DNA from: Rhizobium vallis
Lineage (GTDB): Bacteria > Pseudomonadota > Alphaproteobacteria > Rhizobiales > Rhizobiaceae
Direction of reading: 5' to 3'
Length of the DNA: 57,588 nt
Assembly: GCF_003985155.1 (NCBI RefSeq)
Contig: NZ_ML133704.1
Location: forward strand, 1 to 57,588
Shown one piece after another: positions 34,505 through 43,927 of this stretch (within the stretch, counting starts at the first letter, position 1; each line of letters opens with the position of its first letter). The notes under the pieces were generated by a model. It worked only from the letters and a program-made list of their open reading frames with translations. It was not told the DNA's origin and did not search any database. Both the position numbers and the translations under genes were made by a program.

Positions 34505-36259
34505 TTAAAGCTTTTTCACCTCGATGCGATGCTGGCGTAGAGCATAGCCGACCTGACGAGGCGTAAGGCCGAGAATACGAGCCGCTTTGGCCTGAACCCA
34601 TCCGGCCTTTTCCATCGCCTCGATCAACCGGTCCCGTTGCGTGAGGCGCGACTCCATTGCGGGACAACCGGAACCGTGCGGATCACAAGCCTTGACGGAA
34701 GATACCTCGTCCGACGCACCGATGCTCCCGCCCGAGCGCGGCGATGAAGTCGGCATCACATTGCTCCGGGCATGCCCATCGACGGTGATGCCGCCGGGCG
34801 ACCCGTCGGTTTTCCAGAGGAGCGACGAAAGGCACTGGCTGTTCTTGCAGGCAAAATCAGACGAAACGATCGAGCTTGAACGCGCAAGGGTGGCAGTCCT
34901 TCGCACGCAGTTTTCGAGTTCCCGGACGTTACCTGGGAAATAGCATTGCGACATCACCTCGATCGCCGACGACGAAAACGTCAGCTCGCGTTGGTTCTCC
35001 TTGTTGAATCGGTCAAGAAGAGCGTTCGCAAGGCGTGGAATATCGCCGGGTCGCTCTCGAAGCGGCGGCAGGACAATTGGAACTACGCTGATGCGGTAAT
35101 ACAGGTCGGCCCTGAATTCGGCGTTTGCAACAGCCATCTCGAGGTTCTTATTCGTGGCGCATATGAGCCGGACGTCGACCGCAAGCGTCTTGGTTCCGCC
35201 CACCCTCTCCAGTTCGCCTTCCTGCAGGACGCGCAGCAGTTTGGCTTGAAAGGCGGGCGAAATCTCGCCAATCTCGTCAAGCAGAAGCGTTCCGCCATTT
35301 GCCAGTTCGAAGCGTCCGGCGCGCTGCGCGATGGCCCCGGTGAAAGCCCCTTTTTCATGCCCAAACAGCTCCGATTCCAGGACGCCTTCGGGCAGCGCGG
35401 CGCAGTTCAATTTGACGAACGGCTTGTTTTTACGAGGGGAAAGTTCATGGATCGCCTGTGCAAAAAATTCCTTGCCGGTGCCGCTTTCGCCCCGCAGAAG
35501 CACGGTGGAATTCGTCCTCGCCACCACCGAGACGGTTTCAACCACCTGCTGGAGAGCCGGGCTATCCCCGATAATCCCGTCGATTTTGACGGGTGGATGT
35601 CGGCCCGGCGCGCCCCTTTGCGCGATGATCGGCTTCTCCGGTCTCTCTTGTTCGTCGATAGGTCGCCGACCCTCCAGGTTCAGGAAACGATGAAGCCTGA
35701 TCGTCCGACTGACCAGATTGGCGACCATGGTCAGAAAGCGAACGTCCTCGTCGGCGGGGAAGGGGGCGGCGTCGTTCCTGACGCGATCGATCGATATTGT
35801 GCCAAGTATTTTATTATCGGCTTTTACCGGAACGCCAATAAAAGAAATTGGGACGGTGCCGCTGCTCCAAGGCGGTTGCGGCTCAGCCTGAAATAATTCG
35901 GACTTGCTGACATCCTTTACGATTAAGGGCATACCGGTCGTCGCGATATGGTCGATTACGGCCTTAGGTATAACGCCTCGAGCGGCTGATTGAGAGGATG
36001 GGGGGATGTCGCCAGTTGCGGCAATCTCGGGCTGACCTTCAGCGTCTAGAACAACGATTGCTCCGCATCGAATCTGCAGAAAGGAAGAGAGGACGTTCAC
36101 GACGTTGGCAAGCGTAATCTCTAGCCGGGCGGGGGCAGTCAGTACCTTTGATATCTCGTAGATTCCGCTGCGCTGCGTGCCCGCTTGGCGCATAGGTCCA
36201 GCAGGTAGCGCAGATAGGGGTTCCGCTCCATCGACCGGTCGGGCGGGCATGTGGGTCAT
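34505..36259 (-). CDS. nifA: NifA, sigma-54 activator of nif/fix genes
   Basis: 584 residues with all parts of a rhizobial NifA: N-terminal GAF domain, AAA+ core with Walker A GESGTGKE, the sigma-54 contact loop GAFTGA, Walker B LLLDEIGE, and a C-terminal helix-turn-helix (KAARILGLTPRQVGYALRQH). Oxygen-sensing cysteines are present: ECYFPG-like QCYFPGNVRELENC and the interdomain pair CKNSQC, so it should be inactive in air. It lies between fixX and nifB, 154 bases after fixX; no sigma-54 promoter is seen right before it, so it may be read from the fixA promoter or from a weak own promoter. Confidence 0.97.
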   Translation of the reverse strand: MTHMPARPVDGAEPLSALPAGPMRQAGTQRSGIYEISKVLTAPARLEITLANVVNVLSSFLQIRCGAIVVLDAEGQPEIAATGDIPPSSQSAARGVIPKAVIDHIATTGMPLIVKDVSKSELFQAEPQPPWSSGTVPISFIGVPVKADNKILGTISIDRVRNDAAPFPADEDVRFLTMVANLVSRTIRLHRFLNLEGRRPIDEQERPEKPIIAQRGAPGRHPPVKIDGIIGDSPALQQVVETVSVVARTNSTVLLRGESGTGKEFFAQAIHELSPRKNKPFVKLNCAALPEGVLESELFGHEKGAFTGAIAQRAGRFELANGGTLLLDEIGEISPAFQAKLLRVLQEGELERVGGTKTLAVDVRLICATNKNLEMAVANAEFRADLYYRISVVPIVLPPLRERPGDIPRLANALLDRFNKENQRELTFSSSAIEVMSQCYFPGNVRELENCVRRTATLARSSSIVSSDFACKNSQCLSSLLWKTDGSPGGITVDGHARSNVMPTSSPRSGGSIGASDEVSSVKACDPHGSGCPAMESRLTQRDRLIEAMEKAGWVQAKAARILGLTPRQVGYALRQHRIEVKKL

Positions 36260-36413
36260 TATATGGCCTTGGGTTGTCTAACGTTTCTTATCACCCTTGC
36301 TTGCATGTATATATAGTAATTTCTAATACCAATCTGCAACGCGCACCTCTGCAAGTTTCCGATGCGCCCGTCTGCAAACCCAAGTTGGTTCTGAATCGTG
36401 GAGTTGCAAACCT

Positions 36414-36713
36414 TTATCCGAACTTGAAGAGAACGCCGAAACCGCCTCTCGGATAGTTCCACTCGATATCTCCACTTGCCTCGCAGAGTACGCGGCACGT
36501 GCCGCACTCCATGCACCCGTCGGCGATAACCTCCACTTGGCCCTGGTCATTCAATTCGTAGCACTTGGCCGGACAGACACTTGTGAGGGCATACAGATTT
36601 ACGCTTGGCCAATCGTGTGGACGCACCCTAATATGCGGGCGTCCGGCATCGACCACGTATCGATTTTGGTAAAGCTTGTCCTCTACGCGTATGTTCGTCA
36701 CTGCAACCGTCAT
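36414..36713 (-). CDS. fixX: FixX, ferredoxin-like partner of FixABC
   Basis: A 99-residue FixX with the cysteine pattern [12 protein letters not shown] and [16 protein letters not shown] for a [4Fe-4S] cluster. It ends in the usual [10 protein letters not shown]. FixX relays electrons from the FixABC bifurcating complex toward nitrogenase. 12 bases follow fixC. Confidence 0.97.
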
Positions 36714-36725
36714 CTCATCTCTCCT

Positions 36726-38033
36726 TTATCGCCACGCGCGCGCCAAGCGAACCGCGTCACCAAACAGCCCCCAGCGGGAGCGTGCCTTGATGAAGGTGCC
36801 CGTGGTCGCCCGTTCCTTGTCGATCTTCGGGGTGCCATCGACTCGCACAAAGTTCTGTGCGGCCTGCGACAGCAACCTTGGATAAGTCGTGAAGAAATTG
36901 CGGGAATTGGTGTGCAGCAGGGCAGGCATGTCCTTGTATTTCCGCAAGTCTTTGATAACGAACGACTTTTCAAGCATCGACTTGTAAAGGGAGAGGTTCT
37001 CCTTGACCATCGGCTTTTTGCGATTCTTGATCTGGACGATTGCTTCGCCGGCGATGCGCCCCGACGTCATGGCGAGGTTGGACCCCTCGCGGTGCACCGC
37101 ATTATTAAGTTGTGCCGCGTCGCCGACGACGACCCAGCCGTCACCAAAAAGCTGCGGAATTGCCTTGTAACCACCTTCTGGAATGAGATGCGCCGCATAT
37201 TCCTTGACTTCCGCTCCTGCGATCAGCGGCTTTACCGACGGATGGCTTTTGAATTTTTCGAGCAGATCATAAGGACTTTCCATTGTTGCCGCGAATTCGG
37301 AGACAAGGCAGCCAATGCCGATCGAGATCGATTCTTTGTTGGTGTAGAGGAAGGCAAGCCCGGCCATGTTGCGAGAGATCGTGCCAACTGCCTCGATGAC
37401 GCAGCCTTCATTGGCCTGGAGGCCGAACCGCTGGTCAATTACCTCTTCGGCCAGGAAATGCATTTCCTTGACGGCGAGCGCGACAGTTTCCGGTTTTGGC
37501 GTGTCACGCAATCCAGCACGCGTGCCGAGCAGCCCATTGACGCCCTCTGCGAGAACGACCACGTCAGCAAGAATCACGTCGCCGGCGCGGTCGGTGCGAA
37601 CGCCAATCACCTTGCCCTTTGGATCACGAACGAGTTCCGTCACGGTCGTCTCGCATAGAAGCGTCGCTCCGGCCTCGCGCACCTTGCGTGAAAACCATTT
37701 GTCGAATTGGGCGCGAATGACCGTGTAGCGATTGTGTCTCGACTCGTTGAAGTCGTCCGACCGGTATTGCATACCGATGTGGGACGAGTCGTCCATCATC
37801 CAGAAGCGCTGCTCGACTAAGTGCCGCTCCAGAGGCGCATCATCCCGGAAATCCGGCAGGATTTTCTCCAGCATGTCCGCGTACATGATGGCGCCCTGCA
37901 CATTCTTGGAGCCCGGATACTCGCCACGCTCCAACTGCAGCACCTTCATGCCGCGGTTCGACATCGTGTAAGCAGCTGCGTTTCCGGCCATGCCGGCCCC
38001 GATAACTATGGCGTCGAAGTTTTCCTCAGTCAT
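36726..38033 (-). CDS. fixC: FixC, flavoprotein dehydrogenase of FixABCX
   Basis: 435 residues, an ETF:quinone oxidoreductase relative. It starts with the FAD-binding DAIVIGAGMAGNAAAY and keeps LQLERGEYPGSKNVQGAIMY and GDAAQLNNAVHREGSNLAM. FixC docks with FixAB and transfers the low-energy electron to quinone while the high-energy one goes to FixX. Nine bases separate it from fixB. Confidence 0.97.
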   Translation of the reverse strand: MTEENFDAIVIGAGMAGNAAAYTMSNRGMKVLQLERGEYPGSKNVQGAIMYADMLEKILPDFRDDAPLERHLVEQRFWMMDDSSHIGMQYRSDDFNESRHNRYTVIRAQFDKWFSRKVREAGATLLCETTVTELVRDPKGKVIGVRTDRAGDVILADVVVLAEGVNGLLGTRAGLRDTPKPETVALAVKEMHFLAEEVIDQRFGLQANEGCVIEAVGTISRNMAGLAFLYTNKESISIGIGCLVSEFAATMESPYDLLEKFKSHPSVKPLIAGAEVKEYAAHLIPEGGYKAIPQLFGDGWVVVGDAAQLNNAVHREGSNLAMTSGRIAGEAIVQIKNRKKPMVKENLSLYKSMLEKSFVIKDLRKYKDMPALLHTNSRNFFTTYPRLLSQAAQNFVRVDGTPKIDKERATTGTFIKARSRWGLFGDAVRLARAWR

Positions 38034-38042
38034 GGGGCGCCC

Positions 38043-39152
38043 TCAGTTTGCAAGCTTATCGCGACTGTGCGGCGACAGTCGATGGGTGAAGAGTTCCGTT
38101 AATGACGGCAGTAAACGGATCGCATCGGTGACGACGCCGAGGTGGGCGAAATCAAAAATCGGCGCGTTAGGATCGGTGTTAATGGCTAAAATAAGATCAG
38201 CTCCCTCGACGCCAACGCGATGCTGGATGGCGCCGGAAATGCCGGCTGCTATGTAAAGCTTCGGCCGGATAGTTTTGCCAGTTTGGCCGATCTGCCGATC
38301 AGCAGGCATCCAGCCCTTTTGGACGAGGGGGCGCGAACAGCCATAATCGGCCCCGATCGTCCGCGCGAGTTTCTTCATAAGCTTCACGTTCTCCACCGCG
38401 CCGAGACCGAGGCCTCCAGCAACCACGACGTCCGCATAGGCGAGATTCGCCGTCGCCGACTGGCCATCGGACAAGAAACCGAGGACCTTAGTGACGATCT
38501 CTTCCTCGATCATCGACACTTTGTGTTGAATGACGCGTCCGATCTTATTATTCCCGCGCGGAGGCATGGCCATGACCCTCGGCCGGACCGTTGCCATCTG
38601 CGGCCGGCAGTTGAGCGTGTAGATCGTGCAAAGCAAGGAGCCGCCGAAAGTCGGCCGGGTCGCCGCAAGCGAGCCGTCCGCATCCACATCAAGTTCGGTG
38701 CAATCCGCCGTGAGCCCTGTCAACAAGGTCGTCGCCACGGAACCGGCAAGGTCGCGCCCGAGCGTCGTTGCCCCTAAAAGAAGGATTTCCGGTTTGTAGT
38801 TAGTAACCAGATCCGTCAATGCTTTGGTGAAAGGCTCATTTCGGTAGTCGGCGAGCAGTGGGGCCTCGACGAGGTAGGCCAGGTCGGCGCCATAAGCAAA
38901 AGCCTCGGCGATGGCAAACCACGTGGCCTCTCCCGGTGGTCCGAGAACGACGCCGGCAAGCTGGACGCCCAGCTTGTCGGCGAGCTTGCGGCCTTCGCCG
39001 AGCAGCTCGAAGGAGACGGGATGCACCTGATCGCGCTCCAGCTCGATGAAGACCCAAACGTGCCGATGGTCCTTAAACTGATCGGGCAGCTCTTTCTTCA
39101 TGGCGGCACGGCCAGCGGCTGGAGGAGGGCTCTCTCGATTCGTGCTCAACAT
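38043..39152 (-). CDS. fixB: FixB, ETF alpha-type subunit
   Basis: 369 residues with the ETF alpha layout: N-terminal domain (HVWVFIELERDQVHPVSFEL) and the C-terminal FAD-binding region (VAGGLGLGAVENVKLMKKLA, GQTGKTIRPKLYIAAGISGA). FixB binds the FAD of the FixAB heterodimer. The first 20 residues vary between species; an internal Met18 is another possible start. Confidence 0.96.
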   Translation of the reverse strand: MLSTNRESPPPAAGRAAMKKELPDQFKDHRHVWVFIELERDQVHPVSFELLGEGRKLADKLGVQLAGVVLGPPGEATWFAIAEAFAYGADLAYLVEAPLLADYRNEPFTKALTDLVTNYKPEILLLGATTLGRDLAGSVATTLLTGLTADCTELDVDADGSLAATRPTFGGSLLCTIYTLNCRPQMATVRPRVMAMPPRGNNKIGRVIQHKVSMIEEEIVTKVLGFLSDGQSATANLAYADVVVAGGLGLGAVENVKLMKKLARTIGADYGCSRPLVQKGWMPADRQIGQTGKTIRPKLYIAAGISGAIQHRVGVEGADLILAINTDPNAPIFDFAHLGVVTDAIRLLPSLTELFTHRLSPHSRDKLAN

Positions 39153-39167
39153 CGTCGCTCCTTGCCT

Positions 39168-40016
39168 TCATTCGCCGTCAAAGGCGAGTTCGCTTTCGAG
39201 CGCCGGCTGGCGCAAAAAGATCCCAGCGATCAACTCCTCCGCGAGATCGCGCGGTGTTTTTTCCGCGGTGTCGATCTGCTCCGCCTTTTCCGCCCGCTCA
39301 GGAGGGGCAAAGACCCTCTTAACGACGGTTGGCGAGCCACGCAGGCCGCACTTGGTGAGGTCCTCTATGCCAGCGTCGGCCGCATTCCACTTCACGATCT
39401 GGCTGCGCGCGGCCCGTAGCGCGTCATCGAGCGAGCCGCGGCGGATTTCGTTTGTGCCTTCGAGCATTGTAATTAGGCAAGGGAGCTTGCTCATCAGCGT
39501 CTGCGTGCCCCCTTCCGAGCGGCGCTCCACCGTAATCTCGCGCCCATTGATGTCGACAGAGACGATTTTGGCAACGTAGGTGAGCTGCAGGAGGTCGAGG
39601 CGCTTGGCGATGCCAGGCCCAACCTGGGCGGTATCGCCGTCGATGGTCTGTTTGCCCGTAAAGACGATATCGGGCGTACCGAAGGCCTCTCCGATCTTCG
39701 CGATGGCTCGCGAAAGAGCAAACGAGGTCGCCAGAGTGTCGGAGCCGGCAAAATGACGGTCGGTCAAGAGTACGGCGCGGTCGGCGCCGTAGGTGAGCGC
39801 CTTGCGCAACGCGTCCTCTGCCATGGGCGGCCCCATGGTGAGCACGGTCACCTCGCCGCCATGGCGGTCGCGCAACTGGAGCGCCTCTTCAAGGGCGAAC
39901 AGATCATAGGGGTTGATGATGGTTGGCACCCCCTGACGCATGATTGTGTTCGTCACCGGATGCACTCGTATTTGTGCGGAGTCCGGTACCTGTTTGATAC
40001 AGATAACTATGTGCAT
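39168..40016 (-). CDS. fixA: FixA, ETF beta-type subunit
   Basis: 282 residues; starts MHIVICIKQVPDSAQIRVHP and includes the ETF beta signature region (VERRSEGGTQTLMSKLPCLI). Carries the bifurcating flavin at the interface with FixB and takes electrons from NADH. First gene of the fixABCX operon, under the sigma-54/NifA promoter at 40076-40090. Confidence 0.96.
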   Translation of the reverse strand: MHIVICIKQVPDSAQIRVHPVTNTIMRQGVPTIINPYDLFALEEALQLRDRHGGEVTVLTMGPPMAEDALRKALTYGADRAVLLTDRHFAGSDTLATSFALSRAIAKIGEAFGTPDIVFTGKQTIDGDTAQVGPGIAKRLDLLQLTYVAKIVSVDINGREITVERRSEGGTQTLMSKLPCLITMLEGTNEIRRGSLDDALRAARSQIVKWNAADAGIEDLTKCGLRGSPTVVKRVFAPPERAEKAEQIDTAEKTPRDLAEELIAGIFLRQPALESELAFDGE

Positions 40017-40075
40017 GGCGGTTTCTTACTCCCTCCCTCTATGGGTGGCGGGCTTGTCAGTACACATGCTTGCGT

Positions 40076-40090
40076 GCATCATTCGTGCCA
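40076..40090 (-). promoter_or_regulatory. Sigma-54 promoter of fixABCX
   Basis: Minus-strand TGGCACGAATGATGC followed by A; only the first base of the -12 box differs from consensus. About 60 bp before the fixA start and 67 bp downstream of a NifA site. Confidence 0.85.
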
Positions 40091-40156
40091 ACCGTTTGGC
40101 GTTCTCTATCACATTGAAATGGCTTCGATTCCGACGTTGCTAGCATATGACTGAAT

Positions 40157-40172
40157 TGTAAGCTTCCCGACA
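40157..40172. promoter_or_regulatory. NifA upstream activator site of fixABCX
   Basis: TGTAAGCTTCCCGACA, a perfect TGT-N10-ACA lying between fixA and the end of nifW. Confidence 0.85.
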
Positions 40173-40192
40173 TTGTCGTGTCGCAACCGTGC

Positions 40193-40576
40193 TCACTTCT
40201 TTTCGAACGGCTTCAGGAAAGAGTCTAACGGGACAACGGTGCGGCCGGGTGTGACAGGTCTGTTCGGATTGTGGTCCTTGAGCACCTTGAAGACCCGGTG
40301 CGAGAGCGGCGCGGAGGTCGCGAAATCACAGTAGGCCCTTTCCAGTATGGCACGGGCACGAGCAGCGATTACCCGGTCTGGGAGATGGGAGAAGTCCTCT
40401 GCCGCGAGGTATTGGCCCATACGCTTCATGATATGGAGTCGTGAGACATCGAGAACCTTCGGGTCATAGGGGACCCCTAGGGCTTTGAAGAACTCCTCCG
40501 CAGCCGAGAGAGATTTCAGCCGATTGAGGATGTCTTTGACATCGACGGGACTGCTGTCAGCGGAGCAACGGCACAT
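40193..40576 (-). CDS. nifW: NifW, nitrogenase protection protein
   Basis: 127 residues. The NifW core is plain: LSAAEEFFKALGVPYDPKVL, VSRLHIMKRMGQYL and FKVLKDHNPNRPVTPGRTVV. NifW binds the MoFe protein and guards it from oxygen or helps P-cluster maturation. Last gene of the iscN-nifU-nifS-nifW set. Its first 15 residues overlap the preceding frame and are unconserved; a shorter start is possible. Confidence 0.93.
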   Translation of the reverse strand: MCRCSADSSPVDVKDILNRLKSLSAAEEFFKALGVPYDPKVLDVSRLHIMKRMGQYLAAEDFSHLPDRVIAARARAILERAYCDFATSAPLSHRVFKVLKDHNPNRPVTPGRTVVPLDSFLKPFEKK

Positions 40577-40901
40577 AAGATTCCCCCTGGTCGTGAGCGG
40601 TGATCGCGAGATCGTTCTCCCGTAGCTTAAGCTGCAACGTACGGAATGCGTGGTTCGACGCGGCTAGGCGCAAGGCAGTCGCGTTGCAACTGGAGTCGGC
40701 ATAGGCTGATGGTCGGATGCGATCCACCGATGGTGTCGAGAGATTGATTAAGATGATATGGCGCTGGGCCCCCTCCATGAACACGCATGGGCGGTGAACC
40801 GGCGATCTATGTGACTGAGAGCCCCGGCTTTTACCTGATCGTTCATACGATGCCGGTGCCGTCATGCAGGTCGTATCGGTGAAAAGGAATTGCCGTTTCA
40901 T
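40557..40901 (-). pseudogene. Unassigned frame between nifS and nifW, possible nifV relic
   Basis: A 114-codon frame starting 14 bases after nifS. Most of it matches nothing I know. Near its start FTDTT, followed one frame away by LHDG, recalls the DTTLRDG motif of homocitrate synthase (NifV), and nifV is the gene usually found between nifS and nifW. Rhizobia mostly lack nifV since the plant supplies homocitrate. The similarity is short, so this is a guess; it may equally be a small rhizobial gene. Confidence 0.3.
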
Positions 40902-40915
40902 GAGCGTGCCTGCTC

Positions 40916-42112
40916 CTACTCCCCTGAACGAACCCGGCTGCTCGTGTCGGCCACGTGGCCGGAACGGGATTGGCTCCGGAGCCTTTCAACGATGCCCGGT
41001 AAAACTTCGAGCACCCGGTCGACATCCTCGTCACAGTTATCGCGCGAGAACGAGAAGCGGATTGTTCCGTGCGCCATAGCATGAGGGATATCCATTGCCC
41101 TCAAGACATGGCTCGGCTCCAGCGAACCGGAGGAGCAAGCAGAGCCGGAAGAGCAGGCGATGCCATAGCGGTTGAGAAGAAGGAGCATACTGTCTCCTTC
41201 GACACGTTGAAAGGCGATGTTCGCCGTGTTCGGCAACCTCTTAAGCCTATCGCCGGTTATGAAGGCGCCTGGAACACGCTGGACAATGCCGTTCTCCAAT
41301 CGATCTCGGAGCGACTTTAATCGGGTGCTCTCGTCGTCTATTGATTTCAGGGCGAGTTCGGCAGCCTTGCCTAAACCGACAATCCCGGCCGTATTTTCTG
41401 TCCCTGCGCGTCGGTCGCGCTCCTGATGACCTCCCTTGATCAGTGAGGAGAAAGATAAGCCCCGCCTGAGATAGAGTGCACCAATGCCTTTTGGTCCATG
41501 GAATTTGTGTCCGGACAACGAAAGCATGTCGATTGCAGTAGGTTGGAGGTCCATTGGAACCTTGCCGACCGCCTGGACCGCGTCGGTGTGGAAAAGTGCA
41601 CCGATTCTCTTGGCCATCTCGGCAAGCTTAGCGACCGGGAAAATGGTTCCCGTCTCGTTGTTCGCCCACATGATCGAAGCAATCGCTACACGATGAGTGA
41701 GGGCGGTCTCATAGGCGTCAAGATCGAGACGTCCATGTCGATCCACTGGGATCCTGTGTACCTTAATGCCGCGCGTCTTCTCCAGATGGCCGCAGAGTGT
41801 CAGCACCGCTGAATGCTCGACTGCGGAAGTCACGATCTCTGTGCGCTCAGGCATCACCTCCAGCGCCGAAAGGATCGCCGCATTGTCGCTTTCCGTCCCC
41901 CCCGAGGTGAACACGATCTCATGATCGAACTCGGCGCCGATCAGCGCTTGCAATTGCCGGCGCGCCTTCCTCACCGCCTCGCGGATGGAGGAGCCAAAAG
42001 CGTGCGTCGACGAAGGGTTTCCAAACTGATCCGCAAAGAACGGCAGCATGGCTTCAACCACTTCAGGATCGACTCTGGTCGTTGCATTATTGTCGAGATA
42101 GATCGCTCTCAT
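40916..42112 (-). CDS. nifS: NifS, cysteine desulfurase
   Basis: A PLP cysteine desulfurase, 398 residues from ATG 42112, supplying sulfide for nitrogenase clusters. Key parts: IYLDNNATTRVDPEVVEAML, TSGGTESDNAAI, SLSGHKFHGPKGIGALYLRR with the PLP lysine, RRAGTENTAGI, and the active-site loop SSGSACSSGSLEPSHVL with the catalytic Cys. The start overlaps the stop of the upstream frame (ATGA). The longer frame to 42241 has an unconserved N-terminus. Confidence 0.95.
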   Translation of the reverse strand: MRAIYLDNNATTRVDPEVVEAMLPFFADQFGNPSSTHAFGSSIREAVRKARRQLQALIGAEFDHEIVFTSGGTESDNAAILSALEVMPERTEIVTSAVEHSAVLTLCGHLEKTRGIKVHRIPVDRHGRLDLDAYETALTHRVAIASIMWANNETGTIFPVAKLAEMAKRIGALFHTDAVQAVGKVPMDLQPTAIDMLSLSGHKFHGPKGIGALYLRRGLSFSSLIKGGHQERDRRAGTENTAGIVGLGKAAELALKSIDDESTRLKSLRDRLENGIVQRVPGAFITGDRLKRLPNTANIAFQRVEGDSMLLLLNRYGIACSSGSACSSGSLEPSHVLRAMDIPHAMAHGTIRFSFSRDNCDEDVDRVLEVLPGIVERLRSQSRSGHVADTSSRVRSGE

Positions 42113-43059
42113 GGGTGGATCTCGACTGAGGGGAAGCGGTGACAATGCTGCGGCGTCTTGCACATGCTGTTGTTTGCTAACCTCGGGCAAGCAGCGCGGG
42201 GTGGAGTCGTGCGATGGCGCGTCATGCGATCTTGTTGGCATCGATAACGTCGCATCGCCGCCATCAGTAGGAAGGGAAGAACGTTGTGCGCTCGCGCCCT
42301 TTCCAACGGTTGGATTCGCCGCGGCTGCTTAACTAGATGGGTCGCCAGCTTAGCTTGTCGCTGAGAACTGAACTGTTGCAGGCTGCGGCGATTTTTAGAC
42401 CCTGTCCTACGCGATTGCCGGCTACAACATCGATTTCGACCCTGCCAATTTCTCCAGGCCTCAGATTTCTGTTGTGACGGTCTGATCGTCCTCCTCTGCC
42501 GGAGCGAGGCTTTCGACGACCAGTACTGTATAAACCGCTGACACGTCTTCGACGGCTTGAACGAGTGTCGTCCGTCTACTGCCAGATCTAGCGAAGTGAG
42601 CGACTTGGTCATGAAATCAAGCCTGTTGACACGCACGCGTCTTCGCTCACCTTTCCTCGGCGCGGAACTGCTTGCAGAGGGAGCGTCTCCTTTGGAATCC
42701 TGGCCCGGATGCCCGCCAAAAAATTTTGCTGCCTCAGGATAATCCGTTGATGAGCAGACCTTTTTCTCCGGCAGCAAACCGCTTAAAAAGCCTGCTGTCT
42801 CCTGACGGACGGTTTGAGGCGCTTCGGCGGGCTTTAGGGTTATGAGTTCGGCCAGCGCTGGCGAGAAGGCGGTCGCTGGGTTGGAACGCAAGGACGACGG
42901 CGTCACCAGAAACGCTCCCACCGTTGGATCGACTCCAATTATCAATTCAGGCCCTCTACCGTAGGAAACTGCCGCGGTCTCGCTGAGGGGATTTTCCTGC
43001 ACGCCGTCGTTCTTCGGATTGAAAAAGGAAACCATGACCTTTTCGCAATAATTCCGCAT
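42109..43059 (-). pseudogene. nifU: Degenerate NifU, scaffold cysteines lost
   Basis: From ATG 43059 the product starts MRNYCEKVMVSFFNPKNDGV and later has ALAELITLKPAEAPQTV and FLSGLLPEKKVCSS, aligning end to end with the IscU-like domain of NifU. Of the three scaffold cysteines, the first is Tyr (SYGRGPEL where SCGDAL is usual), the second is lost (SLRSNPATA in place of FGCGSAIAS) and only the third remains. The central 2Fe-2S and C-terminal domains survive as traces in mixed frames, e.g. LTSLDLAV. The frame stays open to an ATGA overlap with nifS, so it could be translated, but it should not hold a cluster. Confidence 0.7.
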
Positions 43060-43081
43060 GGCTCTCTCGCTTTCTCGGTGA

Positions 43082-43399
43082 TCAGCCGAAGGATTTGCCG
43101 CAAGTGCAGTTCTGGTGCGCATTGGGATTGTCGAAGACAAAACCGGAGGTTTCTGGTCCCGTCACGAAGTCGATCGTCATGCCGTTGATGTGTGCTTGGG
43201 AGTCTGCGTCAACGAACACCTTGACCCCATTTGTTTCGATCACCGCGTCGCCCTCGCCCTGGACGCTTTCTAGCCCCACCAGGTATTTGTAGCCGGCGCA
43301 TCCACCTGCCTCGACCGCGATGCGAAAGCCTTCCGCCTGCTCGGCTCGGGAAAGCGTTACGTTCATGATGGCGGCGGCATTCTCTGTGAGCTTGATCAT
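43082..43399 (-). CDS. iscN: IscN, IscA/HesB-type Fe-S carrier
   Basis: A 105-residue A-type carrier. The three cluster-binding cysteines are in place: EAGGCAGYKY and the C-terminal CTCGKSFG. Starts at ATG 43399 with AAGGA eight bases upstream. It heads the iscN-nifU-nifS operon; in R. etli, iscN is known to be highly expressed in bacteroids and needed for fixation. With nifU degenerate here, IscN may be the only scaffold-like protein in the operon. Confidence 0.93.
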   Translation of the reverse strand: MIKLTENAAAIMNVTLSRAEQAEGFRIAVEAGGCAGYKYLVGLESVQGEGDAVIETNGVKVFVDADSQAHINGMTIDFVTGPETSGFVFDNPNAHQNCTCGKSFG

Positions 43400-43443
43400 G
43401 GGATGATTCCTTTTTGTTCGATGGCGCATTTTCGGATTACCGT

Positions 43444-43458
43444 GCATGCGTCGTGCCA
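43444..43458 (-). promoter_or_regulatory. Sigma-54 promoter of iscN-nifUS-nifW
   Basis: Minus-strand TGGCACGACGCATGC followed by A. It differs from consensus at one base, as does the fixA promoter. It is 45 bp upstream of the iscN ATG. No TGT-N10-ACA site was found nearby. Confidence 0.8.
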
Positions 43459-43664
43459 AGCGGTAAGGAAGGCCAAGAGTTCGATCAGCCCGCGTGTTGT
43501 ATTCCTGCGTCGTCGAACATCGGAGATCTCGAAAGCGCGCCAACTCCAGAACGTCTGCCCGCGTATCTCCGTCTATCATTTTCGGTTGAGGCTCTCGTTG
43601 CCGCCGCACCGAAATCCCAGCGGTTCGGCGAAAATGAATGGGAGGCGACAACTGCTTCTAGATT

Positions 43665-43678
43665 TGTCGCTTGCGCGA
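43665..43678. repeat. Perfect inverted repeat upstream of iscN
   Basis: TGTCGC-TT-GCGACA. It resembles a NifA site, but the gap between TGT and ACA is 8, not 10. It is about 207 bp upstream of the -24 box. Confidence 0.5.
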
Positions 43679-43927
43679 CATAAAAATTCTGCACGAGTTT
43701 CGTGATTAACCGCTTAGCCCCTAAGCGCTTGGGCTATGGAACAGACATCTAATCTTTTCTAGAACGTTAGCTTAAGCGGCCGGAACAACTTTTGAAGCTC
43801 CCGTGACGAGGCTGCGGTCGCCAGCCCATATGAAGTCGATCCTCCATGGAGAGGACTAGGCACAATGTCACATGTGCCTCAGTTCCGCGGTTTTTGGGAA
43901 AAGGGCATCACCTACGGTACAAAGGAC

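Larger units (their letters stand above)
43400..43927. other. Promoter region between iscN and rpoN
   Basis: Holds the iscN promoter (43444-43458), a short perfect inverted repeat at 43665-43678 and a loose stem (TAGCCC/GGGCTA near 43714-43737). No gene seen. Confidence 0.6.

Noticed and set aside
43665..43678. NifA site upstream of iscN
   Set aside because: TGT and ACA are 8 bases apart instead of 10.
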